From positions 50,923 to 114,922 of IMG/VR virus record IMGVR_UViG_3300027797_000001: a stretch of 64,000 bases of DNA. The stretch is one strand, 5' to 3'. Each line of letters opens with the position of its first letter. The first letter of the stretch is position 1. Below, one piece after another: positions 39,601 through 48,238 of this stretch. This DNA comes from a virus. Under the pieces are notes generated by a model. It had not been told where the DNA came from and ran no database searches. It was given only the letters and a program-made list of their open reading frames with translations. The translations under genes and the position numbers were made by a program.

Positions 39601-42600
39601 GATAAAATGTCTCAACAGGAATATGAAGATTTCTTTAATAAAATCATACATCAGAAGTTAGAAAAAAATGATGTAGAAAATCTTACTAAAAAATATGGAG
39701 TTCCTGCACTATTTGTCAATAGATTGATAGAGAGATATAACTATTTTATAATTAATGAAACTACTATATCTGACATATTAAAAGGTAAGTTCAAGGATGT
39801 TAGCATTTTAAATAGATTCTTTGAAAGTTATTCTTCAAGTACAAGTCCTATTGTAGGAGCATTATCTATTTATTTGGAGAACCAAGAAAGACAAGCAGAG
39901 CAAAGAGCATGGGATAAGAGTTCTAAATTTAGAAAGAAGTTAGAAGGTATATTACCATCAGTAATAGAATTTAATAAATGGAATACCCGTCAAATGCTCG
40001 ACTTAGTTACTGAAAAAGATACAGTAGCATTTTTTGATAGCAAGGAAGGTAATATGATTAAGAAAGATGTTTATACTTTCTTAAATGAATTTGGTAATGG
40101 CTGGAGGTATGACTTAGATATACTAGATCATGCTATTGATGAGGCAAGAAAAGCTGGTGACCCAGAAGCTCTAAAAAATGCAGAATTAGCATTAAGACAA
40201 TTTAAAAGGGATTACATGCATGATGAGTATGTTCCTGAGTATTATGAGAAAGATGACATATTTAATTCATCACCTATAGGACAAAAGGCATGGGTAGAAA
40301 GAAAACTTGCATTAGATGAGTTTTCAGCAGAAGCAAATAAACTTCATAATGAGTCAGAAAGATTTGAGGCATATGGTGTTTTACAAGAACTGTGGAGAAA
40401 ATATCAAATGCTTTACTCATTAGTAAATGAAGATGGTACACCTAAAACAGGAGAAGACTTAGAAAAAGCTGAGCTTTTACTAAAACATAGAAAAGAAACA
40501 TCTAAGTTTCATGAGTTTGTTCCTGTTCCTGGATCATTACAGACAGCATATAATGAATTTATCAATCTTAAAAAAGCTGAGGGAAAATCACAAGCAGATA
40601 TTGATGAGTTATTAAAAGCTTGGTTAAAGCAAAATACAAGATTAGTTTACTCTCCTAAGTTTTATGAAGAAAGAACTAAGTTACTTAATAGATTACAAGA
40701 GCTTCAGGAGAAAGTAAATATTACAGGATTTAATCCAAGTGATAATTACAAAACAATTTCTAACTTAATATATGGTTTTAAAGATGAACAAGGACAGCCT
40801 GATCCTAATGCATTAGGAGAAGAAAGACTAGAACAAATTAAACAACTACAGCAAGAAATAATTGATTTTAGATTTAATTTTGATAGTAACTCTGGCCTTT
40901 CAAGAGAAGATCTTGATGAGTTAAAAGGTTATGTAATGGCAATTAAGAATAGAAAATTGACAGAGCCAGAACAAAAAAGATACTTATATCTTATTGAGAA
41001 GCAGACTGATCAAGGTCTTACAATGGAAGAAGCATTTGAGATGCAATCTATTTTTGATGAGCTTGGTGAGCTAAGCATGAAAGTTCCTACTGAATATTAC
41101 TTAGATCAATTAAACTTTAATCTTTCTAAGTTTAACATTGCTGCTGTAACAGAAGATAAAGTCAATGAGTATATTAACTCAGATGAATTTAAAGAGCTAG
41201 TAAAAACTGATGAGAACTTTTATAACTGGTTTTTACTTAATCACGTAAATAAAAAAGTATTTAAAAAAGGAGTTGGTCTAACAAATGTTTTTGAAAGAAC
41301 TCTTGCTAACTCTGTTACAGTACCAAAAAATGCTTCAATGATAGAAACTACAACTATTATTGATGAATCTACAGGAGAAGAAATAAATTTAATGGGTGTC
41401 CCTAATAGCAGACACTCAATCTATACTGTAAAAGATCAATATAGATCTATTCCATTTGGTTTAACAGCAGAAGAAAAGAAAAAGTATGTAGGTAAGATAA
41501 TTGATAATAAAGGAAACTTCTTACCTAGACTTTATGATGGAACAAAGACTGGAGCTAAAACTGATAAGTATATAAACAAAAGATACTTTGATTTAAAAAG
41601 ATCAAACAGTGCACAGTTTCAGGTAATTGAAACTATTAAACAATATTTTCTAGAAGCTCAAGAAGGTAAAGCAAATATGGCAAAACTATATTTAGATTTA
41701 CCAAGATATGCTATAGATAATATTGTAGAGTCTTTTCAAGCTGGAAAATATTTAGATAGATATCAGCAAGCTAAAGCTGGACTCAGTGAGTTTTGGGATA
41801 CTACATTTGGAAAGGCTACTAGAAATGCGCAAGATACATTTAACTATAATCCAGAGTTTAATCTTGTTAATACAGACATGGATGGAGATCAAGTAACTTA
41901 TATCCCTGTGTCTGGTCTTTATAATATTGATGCTGATAAAGTTTCTCCAGATGTATTTCAAAGTATAATGAAGTATGCATTATCTCTAGAGATACATGAT
42001 ACTCTTTTACAAAATTTACCATTAGCTGAATCAATAGTAGAAGTATTCTCTTCTCCAGAAGCACAGCCAAAAGCTATAAATAAATATAGAAGAGATATAT
42101 TTAAAGCTACTGGAGAGTTAAAAGAAGCTAATGCAAAAACAGGCACTAATCAAATGCTTGGTCAATTAAACTCTTTAATTGAAAGACAATTCTATGGTGT
42201 ACATAATCAGGATTTATCTGAAAAATATCCTAGAATAACTAAAGCAATTAATGCAATGCAGAAAGCTTCATCTACTGCATCTTTAGCTATTAATATTCCA
42301 TCTGACCTTAAAAACAAATATGGTGCAATGGTTCAGTTAATCATTGAAGCAGCAGGTGCAGAATTTGTTAACTTAAAAGATTTAGCAGCAGGTAGACTTT
42401 GGGCATTTAAAGCTATGACAAGTTGGTCTTCTAAAACCGGTATCTATGCTGTTGGCCCTGGATCGTTTACTACACAGTTAGTTGAAATGTTTGACCCAAC
42501 ATTTAGAGGTAGAGATAATACAGGTAGAAGTGTAAGTAGAAGTTTATACAAAGATCTTGTTAACGGAGAGTGGATGTATATGCACAGAAAGTTTGGTGAG

Positions 42601-43770
42601 ATGGAAGTTGCTTTAAGTTTGTTTGGTTCTTTTATGAATGCACAAAAAGTTGAGCAAGTTGTAGATGGTAAGACACAAACAATAAGATACATTGATGCTT
42701 GGGAACAAGATGCTGATGGTATTGTAAGACTTAAAAAAGGGATACATCCAAAATGGAATAACCTACATGTTTATCATACTGTTGCAAAAGGAGATACTTT
42801 ACAAAAACTTGCTAAACAATACTATGTAACTGTAGAAGAATTAAAAGCTAAAAATAGAATTGCAAGTGATATAGAACTTGTAGAGGGTGATGAGATAGTA
42901 ATTGCTAAATCAGAAGGCTTTGACTTATTTAGAAATCAAGTTCAGGGAACGTCAAGATATCTATTTGGTGCATATGATAAATTTGGACAACCAGAAGCTA
43001 ATAAATATTTGCTATATAGACTATGGGTATTCATGAGAAAATGGTTTACAACAATGTTTGTAAATAGATTTGGATCTCAAGTTATCTTTACTGAAGGTAA
43101 AAAATTACCAACATTAGTTGCAAGATATGACTGGGCATTAGGTAAAACTAAAAAAGGATACTATGTTACTGGGTTTCAGTTCTTAGTTGATATGCTTAAA
43201 ACAAAAGGTCAGAATATTAAGTATATGAGGGAAGAAGAAAAGGTTGCTTTTAGAAAACTATCTGCAGAGGGATTGTTTATCATAGCATCTGCTTTAATTG
43301 TGTCAGCATTATTTGGATATGATGAGGATGATGAAGATAAGTGGAAAAAAATAGCTGAAAGATCAGAAGCATTTGGTACTGATGGTTATAATACTTATGG
43401 ATTCTTAACTAATCACGCATTACTATTATTACTAGGAACACAAGCTGAGACTACAGCGTTTATTCCACTACCAAAAATAGGAGGAATTAACCTTGGTGCT
43501 GATGATTATATCAAAATGGTTACTCAAACATCTACAGCATTTAATAATACTATACAGTTGTACATAGAAATTTTCTCAGACTTTTTAAATATGGTTACCT
43601 TCAATGGTGCATCTAGATATAAAAGAGATGCTGGACCATATCCTTGGGAACAAAAGGATGATTTAAAAATTATTGATCACGTACTTAAAACTGTAGGATT
43701 TACAGGTTCTTCTGGAGACCCCGAAACTGTACTTAAAAATCTTAAAGCTTCAGGTGAAAGAGTAAGATAA
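36637..43770 (+). CDS. Giant cargo protein: ART-like segments, HExxH, LysM and membrane segment
   Basis: The start is set at ATG 36637 (MVCNSKENSIQYL), 4 bases after the polymerase stop; an upstream in-frame ATG at 36595 lies inside the polymerase gene. The product is 2377 residues. Seen: HATVVPFETF...GSGLYVSD (157-186) and YYRGQ...GISMTD...AVGYG (396-445), which resemble the H/R, S-T and G-Y patterns of ADP-ribosyltransferase-like domains in phage polyvalent proteins; HEFSH (614-618), a zincin-type motif; long charged helices; a LysM peptidoglycan-binding domain (about 2047-2091, YHTVAKGDTLQKLAKQYY); and a hydrophobic segment (2212-2228). It is the last late gene before the convergent terminator. 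Inferred: an ejected protein that contacts peptidoglycan or membrane on entry. The ART assignment is tentative. Confidence 0.85.
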   Translation: MVCNSKENSIQYLVSKGAINDVRKVIDRDLFDKLNDSLTRYAETKYGLDTMGAQLFTAATEQTRYLKDTPAYRESTYSIKRAVPNEVLFQRLDQLVTQYENRSDTDQSMFNRPLELEINADIKEVFAAFPRLASVGTLDQYREYLNSRLTFPKILVHATVVPFETFDEDLTTMKSKDLGSGLYVSDLKNNWSKYQEQNKRNISRQLRNNFEDALEDYFDMSIDDINDKYFKRVESKFINPISKLKQLLDSRSINAFEFNDQLKTIEVARQYEIFRLAIGDIKSKKTKERLSKLLDKVITPFAILDKPINQYYGYTGNSIKYVKDGYLELKGNEKESLIIEGTVNDVKQAVLKNPKDYFVLGTNPDINAFKEFVATTKDMPMMMRESSKITQDDKSYYRGQIEKPFIDKDGNLILFGREDELYKKAGLKSYGISMTDNLKTAVGYGEGQFERENLLFDDVWGYDVNTWEAEDAYNELQENGWWLIQIPKNINYEIVKEAGEVKVIGNKIIVPKGQYKIQQFADNVKETIETNDFDLPIFKFDAATIVNARSKEVATILANRLALGLKVNYYNITEAEARDILKNSKIPYQGEPAFFFAGTVYTVGDNVNLNTVLHEFSHPLLQGIRKTNKGKELFNKLYAQLDGTTEGDAIVNHLKAEYPELEEGSDRFKEEALAYALQLRAVNLVNNKIESEGFDKFIKNLLYQIKQFLKSIFGNKVNVAKLDVNTSLEELADMLLEKDFIYDTDKITYDDLVAFARYTKARVDFLTKNASKNAVTDSINSWYTSTNAVLERAKNFKGNKVTREIVKNSLLRKGTTELTPGIKRSLSGYQTINKGRQQSVDEVIEGAINAEELRIKDLTNRSTAFVSSLEITNNSIKEIENELKLLQKKKNFGGRSDIALLGLYESSLTRWYRSISDVYDILKSDFNMTTDNPFSRLLNEMSTNISESRKIIIDLYRKNTKYLFVSITGYMSDFVKDELNTELGKILKDKMSQQEYEDFFNKIIHQKLEKNDVENLTKKYGVPALFVNRLIERYNYFIINETTISDILKGKFKDVSILNRFFESYSSSTSPIVGALSIYLENQERQAEQRAWDKSSKFRKKLEGILPSVIEFNKWNTRQMLDLVTEKDTVAFFDSKEGNMIKKDVYTFLNEFGNGWRYDLDILDHAIDEARKAGDPEALKNAELALRQFKRDYMHDEYVPEYYEKDDIFNSSPIGQKAWVERKLALDEFSAEANKLHNESERFEAYGVLQELWRKYQMLYSLVNEDGTPKTGEDLEKAELLLKHRKETSKFHEFVPVPGSLQTAYNEFINLKKAEGKSQADIDELLKAWLKQNTRLVYSPKFYEERTKLLNRLQELQEKVNITGFNPSDNYKTISNLIYGFKDEQGQPDPNALGEERLEQIKQLQQEIIDFRFNFDSNSGLSREDLDELKGYVMAIKNRKLTEPEQKRYLYLIEKQTDQGLTMEEAFEMQSIFDELGELSMKVPTEYYLDQLNFNLSKFNIAAVTEDKVNEYINSDEFKELVKTDENFYNWFLLNHVNKKVFKKGVGLTNVFERTLANSVTVPKNASMIETTTIIDESTGEEINLMGVPNSRHSIYTVKDQYRSIPFGLTAEEKKKYVGKIIDNKGNFLPRLYDGTKTGAKTDKYINKRYFDLKRSNSAQFQVIETIKQYFLEAQEGKANMAKLYLDLPRYAIDNIVESFQAGKYLDRYQQAKAGLSEFWDTTFGKATRNAQDTFNYNPEFNLVNTDMDGDQVTYIPVSGLYNIDADKVSPDVFQSIMKYALSLEIHDTLLQNLPLAESIVEVFSSPEAQPKAINKYRRDIFKATGELKEANAKTGTNQMLGQLNSLIERQFYGVHNQDLSEKYPRITKAINAMQKASSTASLAINIPSDLKNKYGAMVQLIIEAAGAEFVNLKDLAAGRLWAFKAMTSWSSKTGIYAVGPGSFTTQLVEMFDPTFRGRDNTGRSVSRSLYKDLVNGEWMYMHRKFGEMEVALSLFGSFMNAQKVEQVVDGKTQTIRYIDAWEQDADGIVRLKKGIHPKWNNLHVYHTVAKGDTLQKLAKQYYVTVEELKAKNRIASDIELVEGDEIVIAKSEGFDLFRNQVQGTSRYLFGAYDKFGQPEANKYLLYRLWVFMRKWFTTMFVNRFGSQVIFTEGKKLPTLVARYDWALGKTKKGYYVTGFQFLVDMLKTKGQNIKYMREEEKVAFRKLSAEGLFIIASALIVSALFGYDEDDEDKWKKIAERSEAFGTDGYNTYGFLTNHALLLLLGTQAETTAFIPLPKIGGINLGADDYIKMVTQTSTAFNNTIQLYIEIFSDFLNMVTFNGASRYKRDAGPYPWEQKDDLKIIDHVLKTVGFTGSSGDPETVLKNLKASGERVR

Positions 43771-43793
43771 AAAAAAGGAAGATTATCTCTTCC
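43769..43793 (-). terminator. Hairpin terminator between convergent blocks
   Basis: GGAAGA (43777-43782) and TCTTCC (43788-43793) form a 6-bp stem with a 5-base loop. An A8 run (43769-43776) gives a U8 tract on minus-strand RNA. It ends the minus-strand gene whose stop codon lies in the loop. It may partly stop plus-strand readthrough, but the T-run on that side is weaker and farther away. Confidence 0.75.
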
Positions 43794-43980
43794 CCTTCTT
43801 AACTTTTTTAAGTTTACTTATATCAACTCCTACAAGATTACTTGTATCAAGTTTAAACTTACCAAGTGTACCTTCTTTGTCTTTGCTTACAAGAACATAG
43901 CTACTATCTTCTGATATAAAGTTGATATACAACTCTTGACCATTGAATTCAATTTTCATTTTTCTTTTTGTTTTTGACAT
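43783..43980 (-). CDS. Small basic protein of unknown function
   Basis: The product is 65 residues, with a basic start (MSKTKRKMKIEFNGQELYINF) and a Lys-rich end (KLKKVKKGKR). The middle looks like short beta strands (SYVLVSKDKEGTLGKFKLD), consistent with a small SH3-like or OB-like nucleic-acid binder; this is a guess from composition. It is the last gene of the minus-strand block and has its own TAnnTTTG element upstream and a U-tract terminator overlapping its stop, so it can form a single-gene transcript. No family recognised. Confidence 0.7.
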   Translation of the reverse strand: MSKTKRKMKIEFNGQELYINFISEDSSYVLVSKDKEGTLGKFKLDTSNLVGVDISKLKKVKKGKR

Positions 43981-44002
43981 TATTTGTTGGTTTTAGGTTA
44001 TT

Positions 44003-44033
44003 CAAAGTTAAGAAAAAAAAGGGGGAACAGCAA
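44003..44033 (-). promoter_or_regulatory. Bacteroidota-type promoter for the 65-residue gene
   Basis: Read on the minus strand, TAACTTTG (44003-44010) matches the Bacteroidota -7 consensus TAnnTTTG. A TTG (44031-44033) lies 20 bases upstream, as expected for the -33 element. The -33 part falls inside the loop of the upstream terminator hairpin. The ATG at 43980 is 22 bases downstream of the -7 element. Confidence 0.5.
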
Positions 44034-44046
44034 TAGCCATTCCCCC
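44013..44046 (-). terminator. Rho-independent terminator after the 408-residue gene
   Basis: GGGGGAA (44021-44027) pairs with TTCCCCC (44040-44046), with a small inner GC/GC helix in the loop. The A8 run at 44013-44020 becomes a U8 tract on the minus-strand transcript. It lies about 40 bases past the stop of the gene at 44088..45314. Confidence 0.85.
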
Positions 44047-44087
44047 AATTTTAGTGATAATAAAACATAACCTGATAAACAGGATCT

Positions 44088-45314
44088 TTAGAAGAAGTCT
44101 GATGAATCATTATCTTCATCATCATTGATGTTAAAGATTAAGTCATCAAAATTTGCTGCTCGTACAGCATCTTCTTCATATTCTTTAGCATTTTCTTCTA
44201 TACTCATATAAGAAGAATTCTCACCTGTATACTCCTGATTCTCATCTGGAGCATAAGTAGGTGCATCATCTTTATCTGATTCTAGTGGTAAATTCATCCA
44301 ATCATTTAGGTCTTCTTCATCTTCTGGATCTTCCAATTGGTTAGTATAACTAACCACCTCATTGTGAAAATCTCTTGTTTCAAAAGTATTCCCTGCAGGG
44401 TCAGTATAAAGAATTGATACTTCTTCAGCTTCTTCTGCATGTTTGTATCTAAGATCTTCATCCATTAGATCTGCTTCTAGATCTGCTTCAGCTGCAGCAA
44501 TTTGATCTAATAAATTAGTTTGATTAGGATCAACAAAAACTGTCTCAGCTTCAACAACTACAGGAGCAGGTGCAACTATCTGTGCAGATGGTGTGCACTG
44601 TTGGAAATTATTCACAGTAGAAATAAAATAATGCAAGACTCTTTGATCTTCCATCCAAGTCTTAGGATGTGAATGCTGTAATGCAATAGTCACATAGTTA
44701 TAGAATGCCCATAAGCTATTACTATCAGCATAAACATGACTTGGTCTATCCATTTGTTGTCTTACAATACTAGATTGCTCTGTAGTAAGAATCTGATACT
44801 CCGCAAATAGGATACCTAGTAGCTGAGCTTGTTTTCTCTTGTTTAGAGTAATACCTTTCATAGATTCTTTGTCAGAACATAGCTGATTATAATACATGTG
44901 TGCATTAGCTATTTGATCTTGTATGGTTTTAACTGTCTCTTCATCCGCAGTACCAGTATGTTTACGAGCCCAGCTTCCCATATCCCCACATACCATAGTA
45001 GTACCTGTTAGGTTGATATAGCCACCCACACCACATTTAAATCTCACTTGTTTGTTATAACTGTTTGTCCATGCAAACATCATAGATAGCTCAGGGTCAT
45101 TGTTAAAATTTAACTTGTAAATCCCATGAGCAATTTGTCCGTCAGCAGTACATTTGTACTCTTCACTAACAACTCCAAAGCCTGCAGCAGCAAGCTCAGT
45201 ATATACATAATCCATTACAGATTGGTGGCTAATTACAGTGTAAGTAGCAGCATGATTTGGTAAAGGCACACTAACTAAGTGCGCCTTTGTACATTCAGCA
45301 ATTTTCTTTGGCAT
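44088..45314 (-). CDS. DUF932-like phage protein with acidic C-terminal tail
   Basis: The product is 408 residues. The N-terminal two thirds (ISHQSVMDYVYTELAAAGF, LSMMFAWTNSYNKQVRFKCGVGGYINLTGTTMVCGD, KHTGTADEETVKTIQDQI) have the layout of DUF932-type phage/plasmid proteins. That assignment is from memory of the pattern and is uncertain. The last third is Asp/Glu-rich and probably disordered (ends DDEDNDSSDFF), much like the tails of single-strand DNA binding proteins. It starts 3 bases downstream of the DNA polymerase stop, so it is likely co-transcribed with it and ends at the G5/C5 terminator. Possibly a replication accessory protein. Confidence 0.75.
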   Translation of the reverse strand: MPKKIAECTKAHLVSVPLPNHAATYTVISHQSVMDYVYTELAAAGFGVVSEEYKCTADGQIAHGIYKLNFNNDPELSMMFAWTNSYNKQVRFKCGVGGYINLTGTTMVCGDMGSWARKHTGTADEETVKTIQDQIANAHMYYNQLCSDKESMKGITLNKRKQAQLLGILFAEYQILTTEQSSIVRQQMDRPSHVYADSNSLWAFYNYVTIALQHSHPKTWMEDQRVLHYFISTVNNFQQCTPSAQIVAPAPVVVEAETVFVDPNQTNLLDQIAAAEADLEADLMDEDLRYKHAEEAEEVSILYTDPAGNTFETRDFHNEVVSYTNQLEDPEDEEDLNDWMNLPLESDKDDAPTYAPDENQEYTGENSSYMSIEENAKEYEEDAVRAANFDDLIFNINDDEDNDSSDFF

Positions 45315-45316
45315 AA

Positions 45317-47215
45317 TTAAAATAAACTAAGTTGTGTAATAATAGGTTCAAGATCACGGATCTCCTTATTGATCTTGTCCAAGTAATAATCATAATTAAT
45401 ATCATATTCACTAAAAGGTTTATCCTTATAGTCTATCATTAGAGTCTGCAACCATTTGCCAGCCTCAATTTGTATTTCTCTGTTGTCAGTATTGTTCTTC
45501 TTAATCACCTTACTACCTGTGTTAGATATAAAATATCTGATAGTATGTTGTACTTTTTCAATTAAATACTCTCCACTAACCATCTTGTGCTCATAAAAAT
45601 TCCAGTCCCCCTTGATCTTAACACCACCACAAAAATCAAATATATTTGTGATAGATTTAATATAATCTTCGGGCTTGATGCCATCTACAAAATAAGCATG
45701 TATAGCTTTAGGGATTACAAGAAAACTTTTGTTCTTATGCATAGCAAGATTAGCAAACTCAAACCTACCCTTACATTTAGATTTACCATCTTCTGTAATA
45801 GCAATGTAATTATTTACATCACCTAGGATAATCTTAGAATACTTATCATGCTCCAGCTGTAGATTGGTTAGCTTCTCCCACCTTCTGCAGATTTCCATAT
45901 ACTTGTCTTCATACTGTTTAGGGATCATTGTTTCCAAACCATCTGTGTTTTGCATAAGTGGCAAGGCATTTGGTATTTCTTCACAAATCATCTCATACAA
46001 CATAGTAAGACTAAGTTGACCATTGATAGTGATTCTCATAGTAAACTCTGGGTCATACAAGAAACTGTTTTCATCATTAGATAAACCATAGGTTGAATTC
46101 AAGATAATCTTGTACACATAGTTCTTGGGATCTTTCTTAGGAATCTTTTTCCTTTCTTCAAAGAACCATTCATACAGATTGCAGAATTCTTCTTTAGGTA
46201 AGTGTGCAGGAGCCCACTTATTTCTAATAGCTAGATTAGGATAGAAACTAGTAACATCAGATGTCATTATTATCATCTCCTGATTAGTTTCATATACTTT
46301 AGTAGAGCGTGCACCATGAACACCACCAAGACCAAAGTCTGTCTGTACACCTTTATACCTTACAGAATATTTAAAACCACCTTTAGTTTCACCCGGGTAG
46401 ATTACTACATCCTGAAACTTCTTCAAAAGATTCTGAAAGGTAGCTGTCTTAAATTCTATATAAGGTAGTATAATATCACGGACTGTGATCTTTAACCTGT
46501 TAGTTCTCATTTTTCTGAGCTCATACTTCTTTATATCAGTATGCTTACTTAGAAAATGCATGAATAACTCTTTAGATATTCTTGGCTCAGATGCGGAATA
46601 TAAATCTATCCCATACTCATCTGTTAGTTGTTTCCTCAGATCTATTTGATCTTTACACAGAAACATGATCTGCTTGGTAGACTTGACATCATTAATACAG
46701 TATCTGATTATCTCAGGTATTTGTTCTGTAGTAACTTCAGTAGTATGATGAATAGGCATATCAATAATATTGTGCCAGTCCATAGTATACTGTATCCACT
46801 TTAAGCTAGATCTTTTTGCATTGTTGTCCCAATGGTTTAGTTTGAATACATCAAGTTGTCTGATGCTTAGGTCCCTGGGAGAATACTCCTGGAACTCACC
46901 ATTGTTACTTCTATTAATTACATCTTGTGCTTTTCTATAAATAAATCTAGCAATAGTATCACCAGATTGCTCGAGAAGCTGTTCTTTATTTCTTAAGATG
47001 TGCTCAGTGATTTGGCTATCAAATCCAATACCATTAAAACTTACATGCCATTCATTATAAGCAATGTTCTTTTCTAGAAAAGTTACCAGTTCTAGAATCT
47101 CATTCTTGCTTTCGTGAATAGTAAAGATTATTGGCTCTTCAGATTTTACTCCCTCAAAGACTGCTATGAAACAAGAGCATAAAGTTTCATAGTCCATTAC
47201 ATAGTGCTGTCTCAT
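45317..47215 (-). CDS. Family B DNA polymerase with 3'-5' exonuclease
   Basis: The product is 632 residues. Exonuclease motifs: DYE (8-10), NGIGFD (61-66) and YCIND (172-176). Polymerase motifs: A, DVTSFYPNLAIRN (D320); B, KIILNSTYG (369-377); and C, QNTDG (422-426), where the usual YGDTDS is altered but the metal-binding Asp is kept. It is short for a family B enzyme, so it probably has reduced N-terminal and thumb regions. Known: crAss-like phages carry either a family A or a family B replicative polymerase. It is the first gene after the hairpin at 47247..47275 and is followed by the acidic-tailed 408-residue gene. An internal ATG at 47197 would remove exonuclease motif I, so 47215 is preferred. 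Confidence 0.95.
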   Translation of the reverse strand: MRQHYVMDYETLCSCFIAVFEGVKSEEPIIFTIHESKNEILELVTFLEKNIAYNEWHVSFNGIGFDSQITEHILRNKEQLLEQSGDTIARFIYRKAQDVINRSNNGEFQEYSPRDLSIRQLDVFKLNHWDNNAKRSSLKWIQYTMDWHNIIDMPIHHTTEVTTEQIPEIIRYCINDVKSTKQIMFLCKDQIDLRKQLTDEYGIDLYSASEPRISKELFMHFLSKHTDIKKYELRKMRTNRLKITVRDIILPYIEFKTATFQNLLKKFQDVVIYPGETKGGFKYSVRYKGVQTDFGLGGVHGARSTKVYETNQEMIIMTSDVTSFYPNLAIRNKWAPAHLPKEEFCNLYEWFFEERKKIPKKDPKNYVYKIILNSTYGLSNDENSFLYDPEFTMRITINGQLSLTMLYEMICEEIPNALPLMQNTDGLETMIPKQYEDKYMEICRRWEKLTNLQLEHDKYSKIILGDVNNYIAITEDGKSKCKGRFEFANLAMHKNKSFLVIPKAIHAYFVDGIKPEDYIKSITNIFDFCGGVKIKGDWNFYEHKMVSGEYLIEKVQHTIRYFISNTGSKVIKKNNTDNREIQIEAGKWLQTLMIDYKDKPFSEYDINYDYYLDKINKEIRDLEPIITQLSLF

Positions 47216-47246
47216 AATAATTCAGTTAAGCTGTTTCCCCGTGTAT

Positions 47247-47275
47247 AAAAAATGGGGCAACCTAAGCCACCCCAT
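47247..47275 (-). terminator. G4/C4 hairpin terminator before the DNA polymerase gene
   Basis: On the minus-strand RNA, AUGGGG pairs with CCCCAU, and the stem extends inward by G-U pairs to a UUAG loop. An A6 run at 47247-47252 gives a U-tract. The G-U pairs make the stem better on the minus strand than on the plus strand. It follows the gene at 47287..47649 and ends about 32 bases before the polymerase ATG. Confidence 0.75.
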
Positions 47276-47286
47276 AGTGACCTAAA

Positions 47287-47649
47287 TTACTTAGATTTTG
47301 TTTCTGCAGCCATGAAAGACTTGTAGTCAAACTCAGAAGAATTAATACCAAAGTGCTCAACTATCTCTGTGATAGCTACTGCATCTTCAATATAAAACTC
47401 CTGAAACACTTCAATCTTATGTCTGTCTTGTTTAGTTCCTTTTGAACCAGTAAGTACTTGTCCATACTCATCTAACTTAGGAAGCATGTGTAAACTCTGC
47501 TTAGTAGTTTTAGAGATAATAACAAATACTTTTGTACCCGGATCAAAGATACATTCTACATAAGGACAATTCTCTGTGATAGGAATCATTCTGAATGTTT
47601 GGCTTTCTTGCCAACTAGATTGAACTAGCATCATACTTTTTTCACTCAT
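47287..47649 (-). CDS. Conserved small phage protein, unknown function
   Basis: The product is 120 residues, starting MSEKSMMLVQSSWQESQTFRMI. It has mixed alpha/beta character with extended strands (YVECIFDPGTKVFVIISK) followed by an acidic helix (FYIEDAVAITEIVEHFG). No motif is recognised. It sits between the 186-residue gene (25-base gap) and its own terminator, in the replication block, so a DNA-metabolism role is plausible but not shown. Confidence 0.7.
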   Translation of the reverse strand: MSEKSMMLVQSSWQESQTFRMIPITENCPYVECIFDPGTKVFVIISKTTKQSLHMLPKLDEYGQVLTGSKGTKQDRHKIEVFQEFYIEDAVAITEIVEHFGINSSEFDYKSFMAAETKSK

Positions 47650-47674
47650 TTTTTTGATTTTTTTATAAAATTAA

Positions 47675-48235
47675 TTAAATAATTTCAATATTTTCCAAAT
47701 CTGCAACCTCAATTAACAATATCTCTCTATCTAGATCTGGTTTGTCACAGAGTTCTCCAACAGATTCTAATAGTTCCACATCTACATTTAAGATTCTTGC
47801 ATAGTCCTTGAAATGTGTTTCAGGATGCAAGAAACCTTTGACATAGGTATAATTACCACTATTTTTTTCAAAGAAGTTTAAAATTTTACGCTTTATATTA
47901 TCAGATATTTGACTGTATTTTCCATTTACAAATAGATTCCAGTCATCTTTGATATCAGAGAAATCAAATATATAAACAGCTGTATTTGAATCTATCACAA
48001 TATGATCATGAAGTCTAGTATGCTTTAGTAAAATAGATTTACTAAATGTTATATACTCTTCATCTTTTCTTATTGGATATAGACAAACAAGCTTTGCATC
48101 CTCTGGTTTAATATTGTTCCAACTGATGTAAGTTTCAGAAGGAATAACACTTGTACCACGTTTAATTTCTAAGAGCGGATACAAAAACACCTTAGACTTT
48201 TGAAAATATGTACTATAAAGCGCATCAAGAACCAT
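47675..48235 (-). CDS. Unknown protein of the replication block
   Basis: The product is 186 residues, starting MVLDALYSTYFQKSKVFLYPLLEIKRG. It is acidic at the C-terminus (DLDREILLIEVADLENIEII). Aromatic and hydrophobic strands in the first half suggest a globular fold. There are no catalytic motifs. The 3-base gap to the PD-(D/E)XK nuclease gene upstream indicates translational coupling, so it may work with that nuclease. Confidence 0.7.
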   Translation of the reverse strand: MVLDALYSTYFQKSKVFLYPLLEIKRGTSVIPSETYISWNNIKPEDAKLVCLYPIRKDEEYITFSKSILLKHTRLHDHIVIDSNTAVYIFDFSDIKDDWNLFVNGKYSQISDNIKRKILNFFEKNSGNYTYVKGFLHPETHFKDYARILNVDVELLESVGELCDKPDLDREILLIEVADLENIEII

Positions 48236-48238
48236 AAT

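Noticed and set aside
41752-42146. Three nested minus-strand ORFs
   Set aside because: Mutually overlapping frames inside the 2377-residue gene; composition typical of shadows.
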